Below the pieces are notes generated by a model that was given only the letters and a program-made list of their open reading frames with translations, made no database searches and had not been told where the DNA came from. DNA of 64,000 nucleotides from Lodderomyces elongisporus (Eukaryota > Ascomycota > Pichiomycetes > Serinales > Debaryomycetaceae): contig NC_083673.1 of assembly GCF_030384665.1 (NCBI RefSeq), positions 939,501 through 1,003,500 on the forward strand, given 5' to 3'. A program made the translations under genes and the position numbers. Position 1 is the first letter of the stretch. Each line of letters starts with the position of its first letter. This document shows positions 22,356 to 32,310 of the stretch, one piece after another.

Positions 22356-23411
22356 TCTATCCTCCGTAACTTTTAATATAGTCTTTTGATAGTTTCTATT
22401 TATCTTCTAAATGAAACTGGATGTAAGCAAATCAAAAGCGTGAAAAGGTTTGCTTTTATGGTTTTCAAAGCCTAGTACTTTAGCTAGGTATTGAAAACTA
22501 ATCAGCTGAGCTATGAAATTGAAAGAAAAAGGAAAAGAAAAAGAAAGAAAGACTGAGACTTGGAGTCAAAGTAAAGTATGAAGCAGATGTGATTGGTAAT
22601 TTTCTTTCCCACAAAAGAAAGATACCAAAAGGAATTAAAAGTGGAAATCTAATAAAAGATATATAAGTAATTTTTTTTTCAAAATGTGATTTATATGAAT
22701 CAAGTGGAGTTCTCAAGATCCGAAAAGCAAAGGAGTAGTTGAGGAGTAGTATTAGTAGTAGTACTAGTACTAGTAGTAGTAGCACAAGATCATTACTCAA
22801 TAGTGACATTCTATTTAATACATGTAGCTAAAGTCAATGCATGTGAAAAATTACAAGAATGATGATGTGTATTCAAGACTTTTTTTTACTTAGGTTGGAA
22901 ATCCTCAGTAGTGTATTGTTCTGTAGAGCATTACAAAATGGAGTATGTTACCTATATCACAAGTTTGAAATATTTTTAGAGGCGATGTGGTGTTTGGTCC
23001 ATGGTCTCACTCAAAACTCAATGGTGTAAGGGGTGAGGACAAAAACAAAAAGGGGGTTGTACTGAGGAGTAAAAATACAGCGCTACCAAAGAACGTCCTG
23101 TAAAATGCGGGGTGGTAAAAACAAAGTATAAAGGGAGGGAAAGAGAGAGAGAGAGAGAGAGAGAAGAAGAAGAAATATCGAAGGGAATTCAAAAAAGTTA
23201 TATTGATTAAATTTACTACTTAATACCAAGTACTAAAGAGCACGTTTATATATCTACTCTACATGTTTAAAATACTAGATCAAAAAACAACAACAACAAC
23301 AACAAAAAAATCAACAATATAAGTTCTAACAATGCCTTTAGTAATCTGTTATTTACCTAACTTGATAAATATGGGGTTTATACCTTGATTTGCATTCTTT
23401 CAATTGAAAAT
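22356..23411. other. Intergenic region (1.06 kb), no gene recognised
   Basis: This lies between two minus-strand genes. It contains a CTA/TAG triplet repeat (about 22738-22785), a GA dinucleotide tract (about 23142-23165) and CAA repeats (about 23287-23306). A 103-codon frame across the triplet repeat (22498-22809, minus) begins with ATG but is mainly repeat and low-complexity, so it is not called. Confidence 0.5.
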
Positions 23412-25496
23412 TCAAAAGTGTAGCCAATTTAAATCATTCATTGGATCAACTGGAGGGCCGCCATCTGGTTCTAGCAAGTCTATCTCGTCATGATGCTGGT
23501 GATGAAGGTCTTGATTTTGTAGTTGCAGATTGTGAAACCGATTTTGTTGATGTTCCTGCAGTTGCTGGTCGTAGCTGTCAACATTACCCATATGATGGTG
23601 TATTTGTCCGTGCAGTTGATGATGCTCTTGCGGGTGACCAAAAGAAATAAATGAGTTTGTTGGCGGAGGCTGTGATAGCTGTGATGGCTGCGATGTTTGC
23701 GATGTTTGCGATGCCTGGTTTTGAAAATCTTGGAGAAACATACCCTGAGGACTATCGGTAAAATCTGACTGGAAAAGGTTCATATTAAGTAGTTTGTCTA
23801 TATCGTCTTGTGATTGAGGCGGTCCCATATTTGGAAATTGTTGTTGATGATTTTGGGGTTGGGGCTGTTCATGAAATTGTTCCCTAGATAGTTGTTGTTC
23901 AAATGTTGGATTATATTGCTGATGGAACTGGTGCTGAGCTGGCGATTGTATGTAGTTTTTATGTAACGTACTAGGGGCATGTTGTTGCTGCTGTTGCTGT
24001 TGTGGTGGTTGTTGTGGTGGTGGATGAGGATGAGGATGAGGATGTGGATGTGGATGTAAAAAAGATTGATTTCCCAGCAGCTTCACATTCATTCCATTAA
24101 ACAAATTGACATTGGCATTACTAATTTTCCTATCGTTATTATTCATTCTCTTTTTTGCAACCTCAGCAGAACTCAAACCCGAGCTAGAGCTTCCTGCTTT
24201 GTTCTTGTTGTTCAATGGTCTTAAAACACCATGAAGCTTATAAAACAATCCACACGCGTTACATAATAGGTCGCCGTTATTAGACTTCCTCCACAACGGT
24301 GTAGTCTTTGTCTCACAGTTTGTGCATTGGAGGATTTTCTTTGGGGTTGTTGAATTTATCGTCAGCCTTCTTTTTAATGATGCACTATTCAGTCTTTTGA
24401 GTAAGGGAGCCGATGTCGATAACGATGATGTAGAGGCTGGTGCTGCTGGTGGTGCTGCTGGTGGTGGTGGTGGCGGTGTTGTGGTCGTTGTCGTAATACT
24501 ACTACTACCACTACCACTTGTGCCTGTCGTATTAGTTGTGGTGAAACTATTTTGTGGGTGTTTAAATTTATTGAATGCAGGGGAGGATGTCGATACTGAC
24601 GATGGTGCTGTATTTTGGTTTGTACTTCCAATCCCATTGGACAAGTTGCCAATATACGAGGAGAGGAATAAGTCATTCTCGACCTCATCAGCAAAATCCT
24701 TTGGCTGGTCTGTTTTGCTTATTCTTCTTATATGTGCGACGTAATCAAAATCGTCCATATTAGGGTTATTGATATTGGGTTCTGGTGTTTTTTCATTTGT
24801 GTTTTCAATTTTATTCTTGATATTCCCATTTGTGTTTGTGTTTGTGTTTGTGTTTGAGTTTTTGTTTTTGTTTGTATTTGTGTTGGTGTCAGACAATTTT
24901 GTTTGTAGTAGCCTTGTATTGTTGGCAAAAATGGGCAATTTATTTTCCATGCTTGCACTCGTAGTTGTTATTGTATTTGATTTCGAATTTGAATTGGACC
25001 GAGCCATGGGTTTTGAGACCATTGAACCACTCCTTGATCGTCCTTTACTGTTGCTGTTGCTGCCACTATTATTATTGATATTAATGGGAATGGGCTTACT
25101 GGTTGCAGTTAGCATTTTCTTATTCTGAATCCGCCATGCAATATTCGAGATTCGTTGATTGTGAGGTAGATACGATTTGTGCAGATACATTTTAAAAATT
25201 TCCATTGATGAGTTGTCGTCATCCATGATAAGGTCATATATTGAAGGGGCATCATCATTCTTGGGTCTGGGAGGTCGTTGTTGCAGTTGTTGTTGCAGTT
25301 GAAGTTGTTGCAGTTGTTGTTGTTGTTGCAAAGATGAAGATGCATTTTGTTGATTATCGGGGTAATGATTTTGATTGTGGTGTTGGCTATGGTTCATGTT
25401 ATTAGATTTATAGTCCATTATAAACGAGGCAGGGCTGGTCTTTGATGTTGAATCTGATAAGGAGCTTTCTGAAGATGAGCTAATGGTTATTGTCAT
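23412..25496 (-). CDS. GAT1: GATA-type nitrogen regulator, GAT1/GLN3 family
   Basis: The 694-residue protein has one GATA zinc finger at residues 391-415, CX2C-X17-CX2C ([14 protein letters not shown], then [19 protein letters not shown]). The 17-residue loop is typical of fungal nitrogen GATA factors. A second conserved block, [20 protein letters not shown] at about 96-115 followed by ISNIAWRI, is the DUF1752 region shared by Gln3 and Gat1. The rest is Q-, N-, T- and H-rich with likely activation function. The ending LNWLHF lies in an acidic C-terminus. Such factors activate permease and catabolic genes when good nitrogen sources run out. The LRPL variant after the finger is closer to Candida Gat1 than to Gln3 as I recall it, so the symbol is a judgement. 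An LTR element sits 480 bp upstream of its start. Confidence 0.8.
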   Translation of the reverse strand: MTITISSSSESSLSDSTSKTSPASFIMDYKSNNMNHSQHHNQNHYPDNQQNASSSLQQQQQLQQLQLQQQLQQRPPRPKNDDAPSIYDLIMDDDNSSMEIFKMYLHKSYLPHNQRISNIAWRIQNKKMLTATSKPIPININNNSGSNSNSKGRSRSGSMVSKPMARSNSNSKSNTITTTSASMENKLPIFANNTRLLQTKLSDTNTNTNKNKNSNTNTNTNTNGNIKNKIENTNEKTPEPNINNPNMDDFDYVAHIRRISKTDQPKDFADEVENDLFLSSYIGNLSNGIGSTNQNTAPSSVSTSSPAFNKFKHPQNSFTTTNTTGTSGSGSSSITTTTTTPPPPPPAAPPAAPASTSSLSTSAPLLKRLNSASLKRRLTINSTTPKKILQCTNCETKTTPLWRKSNNGDLLCNACGLFYKLHGVLRPLNNKNKAGSSSSGLSSAEVAKKRMNNNDRKISNANVNLFNGMNVKLLGNQSFLHPHPHPHPHPHPPPQQPPQQQQQQQHAPSTLHKNYIQSPAQHQFHQQYNPTFEQQLSREQFHEQPQPQNHQQQFPNMGPPQSQDDIDKLLNMNLFQSDFTDSPQGMFLQDFQNQASQTSQTSQPSQLSQPPPTNSFISFGHPQEHHQLHGQIHHHMGNVDSYDQQLQEHQQNRFHNLQLQNQDLHHQHHDEIDLLEPDGGPPVDPMNDLNWLHF

Positions 25497-25975
25497 TAGG
25501 GTCTAGTATGGGGATGACTAAAAAGCGGGTTTGATTGTGCTCTTTCTTGTTCGTTTCTTCTTTGTTTTTTTCTCTTTTAATTTTTCTCCCCCCCCCTCTC
25601 TCTCGCTCTCACTCTTTTCCTTTTTTTTTTTTTTTAAATTAATTTTAATTTTTCTTGAAAGGTTAAGATACAGTATCTTTGATAATGGATTTGTCGGGGC
25701 CTATCTTGTGCAGTGCAAAGTGTCAAACACTGTAACGTGGTTTGTGAAAGATACGAGTAAAGTATGATAAAAGCTTCAATCCTTGGATGGATTTGAGAGA
25801 AGAAAGAAAGAAAAAAAATGAATAAACTAATCAAAACCCCCCCTAGTTAAATTAATCAAACTGAAGTATACTTGAGCAGTAAAGGAAGACGATGAGGATT
25901 GTATTATGTTTTTCTTCGTGGTATTGTTATTGTTCAACAATAGAAGGAACAAAGATTAAAATAAAATAAAATAAA
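25497..25975. other. Promoter region of the GATA factor gene up to the LTR element
   Basis: This is 479 bp between the GATA-factor start and the 5' LTR. It holds a C-run and CT-rich tract (about 25586-25618), a T-run (about 25620-25635) and A-rich DNA just before the insertion. No gene is visible. It is the remaining native upstream DNA next to the gene. Confidence 0.5.
25971..25975. repeat. Target-site duplication, left copy (ATAAA)
   Basis: The five bases ATAAA flank the element on both sides (also at 29041-29045), as expected for integrase-mediated insertion. The surrounding A/T repeats lower the weight of the match somewhat. Confidence 0.8.
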
Positions 25976-26405
25976 TGTCACATACAGGGCATCTACGAGG
26001 TGATTAAGCTCGCTACCAACCCATAGGTAGCTCCTTTACTAACCTCTTGTAGAACACCTGAAGGACCGTACCATCTTGTCATCCCGAGTTTATCCGCCTC
26101 TGGGCATCAGACTAGCGATCTGCATATACGCTAGCCAATTAGAGAGCCGGTACTTTCCCGAGATAGACATTGTGCTACGTCTTCTGAGGTTGTTGAGAAG
26201 AGCTTAAATAGCCACCAAGATCCCAGTTAGATAGACCTCCTCGATATATACTTCTAGAGGACAACTTTAGAGTAGATAGCTTTAGATCAACTAACTCTCA
26301 GTATAATAACGTTCTAATGTTATATCTTTAGTTCACACACAAAACTAAGTAATATCACTATTACTGTTCAGACATAAGCATACCGAACACTACTTATCTC
26401 TGACA
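25976..26405 (+). repeat. 5' LTR (430 bp)
   Basis: It begins TGTCACATAC and ends CTCTGACA, giving 5-bp terminal inverted repeats TGTCA/TGACA. It has a hairpin GCTACC-8nt-GGTAGC at 26012-26031 and a possible TATA-like TTAAATA at 26204-26210. It looks identical to the right copy. Confidence 0.95.
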
Positions 26406-28474
26406 TGGAGGTCCTAACCAGATACACATCGTCCGTAGCTACACTACGCCAACTCGCAGACAGCTTCACTATCATTATCTGCCTTATTATTGGAGTCATC
26501 ACTATGGTCAGCGCCAACGCTAACACCCGACCATTGCTCCAACCTCTTTTAAACATTCTGCCATCTCTTGGCCCACAAGTTCTCCACATATTTATCAATC
26601 ACTTGCCATTCGAATGGTTTCTCAATTCTAATATCACTTTTACAGTCCCACTTAACGACCCAAGTAAAATATTAGCTAATCAAATTAGTCAAACCTTGAC
26701 ACCTAAACACTTCACTACGACGTTCCGTAACTTAGACGTAAGTATTCTATCCGAATTTTCAATTTTAGACCTCGTTTCTGGAATCCAATTAAGCGACACT
26801 GCCCCTTCCTGGATCGCACTCCTTTGGCACGCAATTACGAAAGTCGTTCTTATTTCAATCAATTGGTATAACATTTTCCACTACTGGTCGCTTCTCACCT
26901 TTATCTTCACACTGTTCGCCGTGTTGAATACAATCTATAACCTTCTTTCTTCTATTGTCAAAAGGCATTTCAACAGGAGAACCAAGAAACCAAGCAAAAA
27001 CAACCAACACCAAGTCTACAATTTCCACAGTCGCGGACTCTCAAACCTCATCTTCTACACGAATGAACGAGTCCAGGCTAAGCCTGTAAAATCAAAGACT
27101 ACCTTATTTGGTTGGATCTGGCGAACCCTCAAGTTTCCTTTTCGTTTTTGCTTTTCAACGCTTTTGCGTTATTTACGAATTTCTCAGTCAAATACTAAGC
27201 CAATAGGTACCATCAGTTACACAAGGTATCGCCTTCGTAATTTGGACTTTACAACTAGGGAAACACTTCTTAAAACCCTCATTCCACAGATACGGTATGT
27301 CCAATTTAATGCCGCTCATCTTTATCAAGCTATTGTCGACGCAGGCAACCGTGCCGACTGGTCAGAATTAGCTGAATTTCGCTCTGCTCGCTCAAAAATT
27401 ACACGCAGAAAACATTTATGGAGCTTCTTAAGTTTCATGTTACGTTGGAACGTACCAGACACGGTGTACGACAAATACTGCCAACGCTCATATGACAAAG
27501 CTCTTACTTTAACAACTCCGGTTAAAACTTATCATGAGTTGCTCCAACTCCTTCGCGAACTTGACGCCTTACCTTACTTGAGACCTAATTTTGATACGGT
27601 CATAGTACAACTCTTAAGAACCGCGTTCCTGCACAAACCAATCCATAAAGTTATCAAACAAATCCACAAAGAAACCACATCTTATTGGGATTTCTGTTAC
27701 GTTTTCGATTCAAGCTTTTATGAATTGGTTCCACCTAACATTAAAGGTAAACCATGTCGCCGTCCTCCTGTCCATCACTTTTTAAGGAATGGTTTACCAC
27801 GTTGTTATCGGGACTTACCCACCACTCCCACACCAATTGCCGCCACTGCGCTTAAACCCATTACACATATTCCTGATACAAATCATCAACTTATCGTTAG
27901 TACTCTGGACTTAGAAACAACTCCTGACACAGCTCCAGAAACACTCAAAGACATTATTGATGAAAACAAAGCACAGAAACTTGAAATCACATCTTCACCT
28001 GCACGTCCAGATAAGCACAGAGTCAATATCAACCGGACTGCTCCTTTTCCACCAAATCGGCCTCTTTCTAAAACCGCTATGGCCGCTGAATTAGCTATCA
28101 CCAACAGCACAACGGGATTGCTGGGACTTGGTACGATGGCACTCACTACTAGTCATCGCCACAGTCCACCTTGTGTTGTCTTTAAGAAACCCGACCCCCG
28201 GGGTATCGTGTATAACTCTCGTGACATCAATTACAGACACGTTAGAGAGTATTACCGGGAATCACCGACTTTGCAGCCTTTAAGTCACGAATTATCCAGC
28301 GCTTACAATCAATTGCGCATTTACTTTGCCACATATAAATGGCCTACTACTTTTTTTGACACCAGTTGGGCATTATTCATTCCAAAAAATTGTCCATTGA
28401 AATTACATACATTATCAAATTTTTTTTCAGTGGGGTGCGGAGAGGGTACCGCCTTATCACAAGGCACCTTTTAA
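26405..28474 (+). CDS. Single ORF of the LTR element; unknown protein with membrane segments (689 aa)
   Basis: The frame starts at an ATG whose A is the last base of the 5' LTR and whose TG are the first bases of the primer-binding site. I see no CCHC knuckle, no protease DTG/DSG motif, no YxDD and no integrase HHCC or DDE pattern. Predicted features are a hydrophobic stretch at residues 21-38 (SFTIIICLIIGVITMV), a ~95-residue loop with an N-x-T/S site, two further hydrophobic stretches at about 134-152 and 160-185, then a basic segment (KRHFNRRTKKPSK). A helical, K/R-rich region follows at about 280-450 that could act like a Gag capsid or nucleocapsid. A Thr/Pro-rich zone lies near 475-560. 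It has five in-frame CTG codons (Ser in this yeast). That it is intact suggests recent or continuing function. Confidence 0.8.
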   Translation: MEVLTRYTSSVATLRQLADSFTIIICLIIGVITMVSANANTRPLLQPLLNILPSLGPQVLHIFINHLPFEWFLNSNITFTVPLNDPSKILANQISQTLTPKHFTTTFRNLDVSILSEFSILDLVSGIQLSDTAPSWIALLWHAITKVVLISINWYNIFHYWSLLTFIFTLFAVLNTIYNLLSSIVKRHFNRRTKKPSKNNQHQVYNFHSRGLSNLIFYTNERVQAKPVKSKTTLFGWIWRTLKFPFRFCFSTLLRYLRISQSNTKPIGTISYTRYRLRNLDFTTRETLLKTLIPQIRYVQFNAAHLYQAIVDAGNRADWSELAEFRSARSKITRRKHLWSFLSFMLRWNVPDTVYDKYCQRSYDKALTLTTPVKTYHELLQLLRELDALPYLRPNFDTVIVQLLRTAFLHKPIHKVIKQIHKETTSYWDFCYVFDSSFYELVPPNIKGKPCRRPPVHHFLRNGLPRCYRDLPTTPTPIAATALKPITHIPDTNHQLIVSTLDLETTPDTAPETLKDIIDENKAQKLEITSSPARPDKHRVNINRTAPFPPNRPLSKTAMAAELAITNSTTGLLGLGTMALTTSHRHSPPCVVFKKPDPRGIVYNSRDINYRHVREYYRESPTLQPLSHELSSAYNQLRIYFATYKWPTTFFDTSWALFIPKNCPLKLHTLSNFFSVGCGEGTALSQGTF
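26406..26421 (+). other. Primer-binding site, fits tRNA-Gln 3' end
   Basis: The 16 bases TGGAGGTCCTAACCAG follow the LTR immediately. Their complement is CTGGT-TAGGACC-T-CCA, which reads as T-stem, acceptor strand, discriminator U and CCA. Yeast tRNA-Gln has a U discriminator and an acceptor 5' strand of GGTxxTA form, so tRNA-Gln is the best fit. This is inference, since the tRNA gene is not in the window. Confidence 0.65.
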
Positions 28475-28610
28475 CGAACAGCCCCCAATTTTAAGTCCTG
28501 GGCTACACCCAAATTTATAACTTACTTATGCTGGCGAAAAGTCCATGCCTTCCCTTGTGGCAACCAAGGACCGTCATTTAGTAACTCCTCCTCAAGCAAC
28601 CTAGGGGGGA
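28475..28610 (+). other. 3' untranslated interior of the element with polypurine tract
   Basis: This 136-bp stretch between the ORF stop and the right LTR ends in CTAGGGGGGA (28601-28610). That is a good polypurine tract for plus-strand priming because it abuts the LTR. I could not match the rest to a pol remnant. Confidence 0.75.
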
Positions 28611-29040
28611 TGTCACATACAGGGCATCTACGAGGTGATTAAGCTCGCTACCAACCCATAGGTAGCTCCTTTACTAACCTCTTGTAGAACACCTGAAGGA
28701 CCGTACCATCTTGTCATCCCGAGTTTATCCGCCTCTGGGCATCAGACTAGCGATCTGCATATACGCTAGCCAATTAGAGAGCCGGTACTTTCCCGAGATA
28801 GACATTGTGCTACGTCTTCTGAGGTTGTTGAGAAGAGCTTAAATAGCCACCAAGATCCCAGTTAGATAGACCTCCTCGATATATACTTCTAGAGGACAAC
28901 TTTAGAGTAGATAGCTTTAGATCAACTAACTCTCAGTATAATAACGTTCTAATGTTATATCTTTAGTTCACACACAAAACTAAGTAATATCACTATTACT
29001 GTTCAGACATAAGCATACCGAACACTACTTATCTCTGACA
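28611..29040 (+). repeat. 3' LTR (430 bp)
   Basis: This is the right-hand copy of the LTR, same length and apparently the same sequence as 25976-26405. It is followed by the second ATAAA duplication at 29041-29045. Confidence 0.95.
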
Positions 29041-31362
29041 ATAAATTAAATAATAAAACAAAAATAAAACAAACAAGGGGTTGGTTCAAACAATAAATAA
29101 CTAGTGTTTTACAGATGATTTGATATATGGGGTACTTCCTCAGTCTAGATGAAATTATAATATTGGAGGTGATGAAAGGTGCACGGATGGAGTGGGCTGC
29201 TTGTTGTATTGGTTTGGTGAGATTAATGATTTGATATGGTTGGTACAAAGCCTCCCCCCCTCCACCCCTTCCTCCAAATATATATATATATATAAAATAT
29301 CCAACAACAGCAGCAGCAGAAAAAGTTTTATTTGCAAATGGAAATTTCAATTTTTGTTATCTATGGCTATACACCTCCTACTCATCGTATACTTATACCT
29401 ACACCTACACCTTCTACACCTTTTAGACCTACCCATTCTCTCTCTTTTTTTCAATTTATAATTCATCGTACAATTTATTTTCAATTTACTTACTCTATTG
29501 TTTCAGTATACAGTCTTACTGATTAGAAACGGGGGATGCATTATAAAATATTGCACTACACTGCATTACACTTTTATAACTGTATTTTCGGTTATCGGAG
29601 GATATAAGTAGCCTTGAAATTTACATTTTCAGGGCTTGGTCTGACTTTGACACCAGCCATTACCTAAACCATACGTATCTCTTGTCACTTGCTAGATGCC
29701 ACTCTGTCATCCAGCATCCACTTGAAACTCCAATTACAACTGAAAAGAAAAGAAAACAAAAAACAAAACAAAACAAAAACAAAAAATAGAAATAACTTCA
29801 TCTATCGTCCCACAATTCCGCTATAAACCCACAACCATCTTGGATTCCACCAACAGTAGCCAATAAAAAATAATTAACAATACTAAAACTAAAAACAGAA
29901 ACAGATTAAAAATCAAAAAAAAAAAAATTAAATTTATACACAAATATTTGTAATTGTATTACTGAACAATAGCAGTAATCATGGTAAGCTTGGTAAGAAG
30001 CACTATAGAATGCCATTGCTTTTCGTATGACACCAACCATTGCACACTTTTCTTTTCCCCCTCATTTTTTAACTCCACTTTTCCTCCTTTAGACCAAGAC
30101 TGTATATTTTCAACTTTATTGAAAAAGATTGAAAAACTTGAAAGATGTTCATAACCCTAACACCCTTTTTGTCCACTAGTTAGTCTTCCAAATACGTCAC
30201 CACATGACAGTTACTAGCACCCCCTCCATTGCCGTCTGCTTTAAGTTGTTAATTTTGCCTTTGAATAACTATATCTACTTAAAATCTTGTACTGGATAAT
30301 GATTTCAGCTAATCCTTTCCTTGTCCCTCTTCTTTATCTTTTTTTTAATTTTATTTACTTTTCTTTAAAATTCGTAACATCTCAAGAGTACAATGGTAGA
30401 ATTCCCCCCCTCCCCTCCATCGATAATGTTAGCAGATTCATCAACTTTGTTTTGTAACTCAAAATACACAACAAGCCACAAGATGGAGTTGGCAAAAGGA
30501 AATGAAGTAACGCAAAAACAAATAATATTCCAAAAAATAAAAAATAAAAAATGAAAAAAGAATTCATCAACGACAACGTTGCATTACAAACGAACAAAGG
30601 ACTACAATATCGGAAGCACAAAAAAGGCTCAGAACATATGTAGCAGTCTCTGATATAGATAAAGAGTTGGTCAGTCTTTTTGTTTTGTTTTGTTTTGTTT
30701 TGTTTTGTTTTGTTTTGTTTTGTTTTGTTTAATTCTTTTTACATATATAAATGTTTCAGTGTTTGATTGTCCGTTTTGAATAATGGACAATGTGTGGACC
30801 AATTATTGTTTGACAAGAGCAGGTTTCAAATAATCTTGCAACTTGAATTAGCAACTTGGAGGGGTGCAAGTTCCTTCACTTTGTCCTTCCCAACCCCACA
30901 TCTATATCCATTTGCTTCTAAAACTAGACAATTGTTTGAAGAATTCATGACTCTAACAAAAAAGTAATTGGAACATTGGGTAAGTGGATGCATACTTTTA
31001 TATCTTCAACCTTTTTTAAATTTCTTTATTTCAAAGTTACAAGAGTCTCTAATTGCAGATTAAAAGTGGGTATCGTTGAAAAAAAAATAAATAACTAATT
31101 TGACATCACGTGATAATATAAATCTTTATGATTTGAATTTTCCCTCTATTGAAAGTTTAAAGTTCACATCTCACTTGCAAATACAAATTCCACACTTGTC
31201 AAACAATTATAGCATCAACCTTCCCCTCCACAAACTAAAACTTTTGCTTGATTTTCAAAAAAGTCAGGGATAAAACTACTTTTGAAAAAAAACACACTAG
31301 CACACCACACTACACCGCACCACACTTTTTGCACTTATCATTATCCTCTTTGCTTCTCTCAC
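29041..31362. other. Intergenic region (2.3 kb) downstream of the LTR element
   Basis: It begins with the right target duplication. It includes a TA tract (about 29279-29294), short runs of C (about 29252-29258 and 30403-30409) and a TTTTG tract (30677-30730). A 66-codon frame at 30767-30967 (plus) has a normal-looking composition but lacks an ATG start, so it is not called. The YSF3 promoter lies at the right end. Confidence 0.55.
30677..30730. repeat. TTTTG pentanucleotide microsatellite
   Basis: Eleven near-perfect tandem TTTTG units, about 630 bp upstream of YSF3. Confidence 0.9.
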
Positions 31363-31605
31363 ATGGCAGACAAGATTAGGGAAAAGCATCAATATGCGCT
31401 CCTCAAATCAAAATACGATGGAATAGGCAACTCAGATACCACAAGCAAAGAGTTCCAAACTACAATATACAATGACACTTTTGCTTCCCTAGCACATCAT
31501 AAACATTTGCTATTGCATAATGCAGTTATCAGAAATGAACACCCTGAGTTGGTGAGACAAGAATATTTAAAAAAGTTGAAACCGATGCCAGTAGAAGACA
31601 AATGA
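31363..31605 (+). CDS. YSF3: SF3b complex subunit, SF3b10/YSF3 family
   Basis: This is an 80-residue subunit of the SF3b particle of U2 snRNP, acting in branch-site recognition. The frame extends 27 codons upstream, but that part is an ACC/CAC-type repeat; the ATG at 31363 (MADKIREKHQYALLKSKYDG) gives the normal length, close to yeast Ysf3 (85 aa) and human SF3B5 (86 aa). The core LLKSKYDGIGNSDTTSKEF agrees with the family pattern LxSKYxGxGxxDTTxxEW. The next conserved block, YNDTFASLAHHKHLLLHNAV, also fits. The gene is too short for many annotation cut-offs. Confidence 0.92.
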   Translation: MADKIREKHQYALLKSKYDGIGNSDTTSKEFQTTIYNDTFASLAHHKHLLLHNAVIRNEHPELVRQEYLKKLKPMPVEDK

Positions 31606-32310
31606 TGGATTTCTTTATAAAATTGATTTCGATTTAGCTGGACTTAAACATGTTTCTAAAACCTGTATGGATCTAAGAAAAGAGAAACCAATTCTAAAAA
31701 GAAAAAAAATTTGAGAAATACAATACTTGATAAGCATGTCGATTATAAACATTTTATCAAAATGCAAGTACAAAATTCAACTGCAAGATGCTACAAAACC
31801 ACAATGAGCCTGGTACTGCAATTTTCTCAAATAAATTAGGGGTAAAGAGGAAAACATCAAGTAAAACACTACAATTTTTCTCTTTTCTCTTTATTTTTTT
31901 TTCAACAAATTGATGAAAGTCATGTCTGTTATACTTTTGAACCTATAGTGGTTCCAAAAGTGGTTCCAACAGTGAAGCCAGATGTCATTGCTTACTTTAG
32001 CAAGCTCGAGTATGTTACAAAGCTGAATCGACATTGAAAAAAAAAACAATCTTTCCTTCCATTTTTTTTTTCTTTCTTTCTTTTCAGGTGGGAAATTACG
32101 CATATACTTTGATAAATTCAGATAGTTCAAAAGTCTTAAAGTTAAAACTATAAACACAACCAGTTTCATTGTAATCTTTTCAACATCACACCTTGTCTTT
32201 AATAATCCACCTTCATAATAATTCTTTACTATATATTCTCTTTCATCCATCTTTTCTAGCTCCCCATTATTTTATTTTGTTTTGTTTTGTTTTGTTTTCG
32301 CTTTTTTGCT
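31606..32310. other. Intergenic region between convergent genes
   Basis: This is a 705-bp AT-rich spacer between YSF3 (plus) and the next gene (minus). A TTTTG tract lies at about 32276-32298. No gene is recognised. Confidence 0.5.

Larger units (their letters stand above)
25976..29040 (+). mobile_element. Compact LTR retrotransposon (3,065 bp), apparently non-autonomous
   Basis: Two 430-bp direct repeats that begin TGTCA and end TGACA bound a 2,205-bp interior. ATAAA is duplicated at the edges. Directly after the left LTR lies a primer-binding site starting TGG, and directly before the right LTR lies the purine run AGGGGGGA. The LTRs read as identical base for base, so insertion or gene conversion was recent. 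The interior holds a single 689-codon frame and about 136 bp of non-coding DNA. There is no room for and no sign of protease, reverse transcriptase, RNase H or integrase. The element therefore needs help in trans from another element, or is an internal deletion derivative. Superfamily (Ty1/copia or Ty3/gypsy) cannot be assigned without a polymerase gene. Confidence 0.92.

Noticed and set aside
22498..22809. Minus-strand 103-codon frame starting with ATG and a Leu/Val run
   Set aside because: The first third is a CTA/GTA triplet repeat and the end is poly-Phe/Ser from purine-rich DNA, so coding is unlikely.
28475..28610. Remnant of a pol gene before the right LTR
   Set aside because: No frame in this 136-bp stretch shows an integrase or RNase H motif, so a deletion origin of the element remains unproven.
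29985..30260. ATG followed directly by GTAAGC, a CTAAC and an AG, suggesting a spliced micro-gene
   Set aside because: Joining gives only about 40 codons of unremarkable sequence. The branch motif is weak and no homology is recognised.
30767..30967. 66-codon frame with normal-looking composition upstream of YSF3
   Set aside because: It has an in-frame stop just upstream, no ATG at its start and no convincing splice acceptor. Similar lengths occur by chance in this window.
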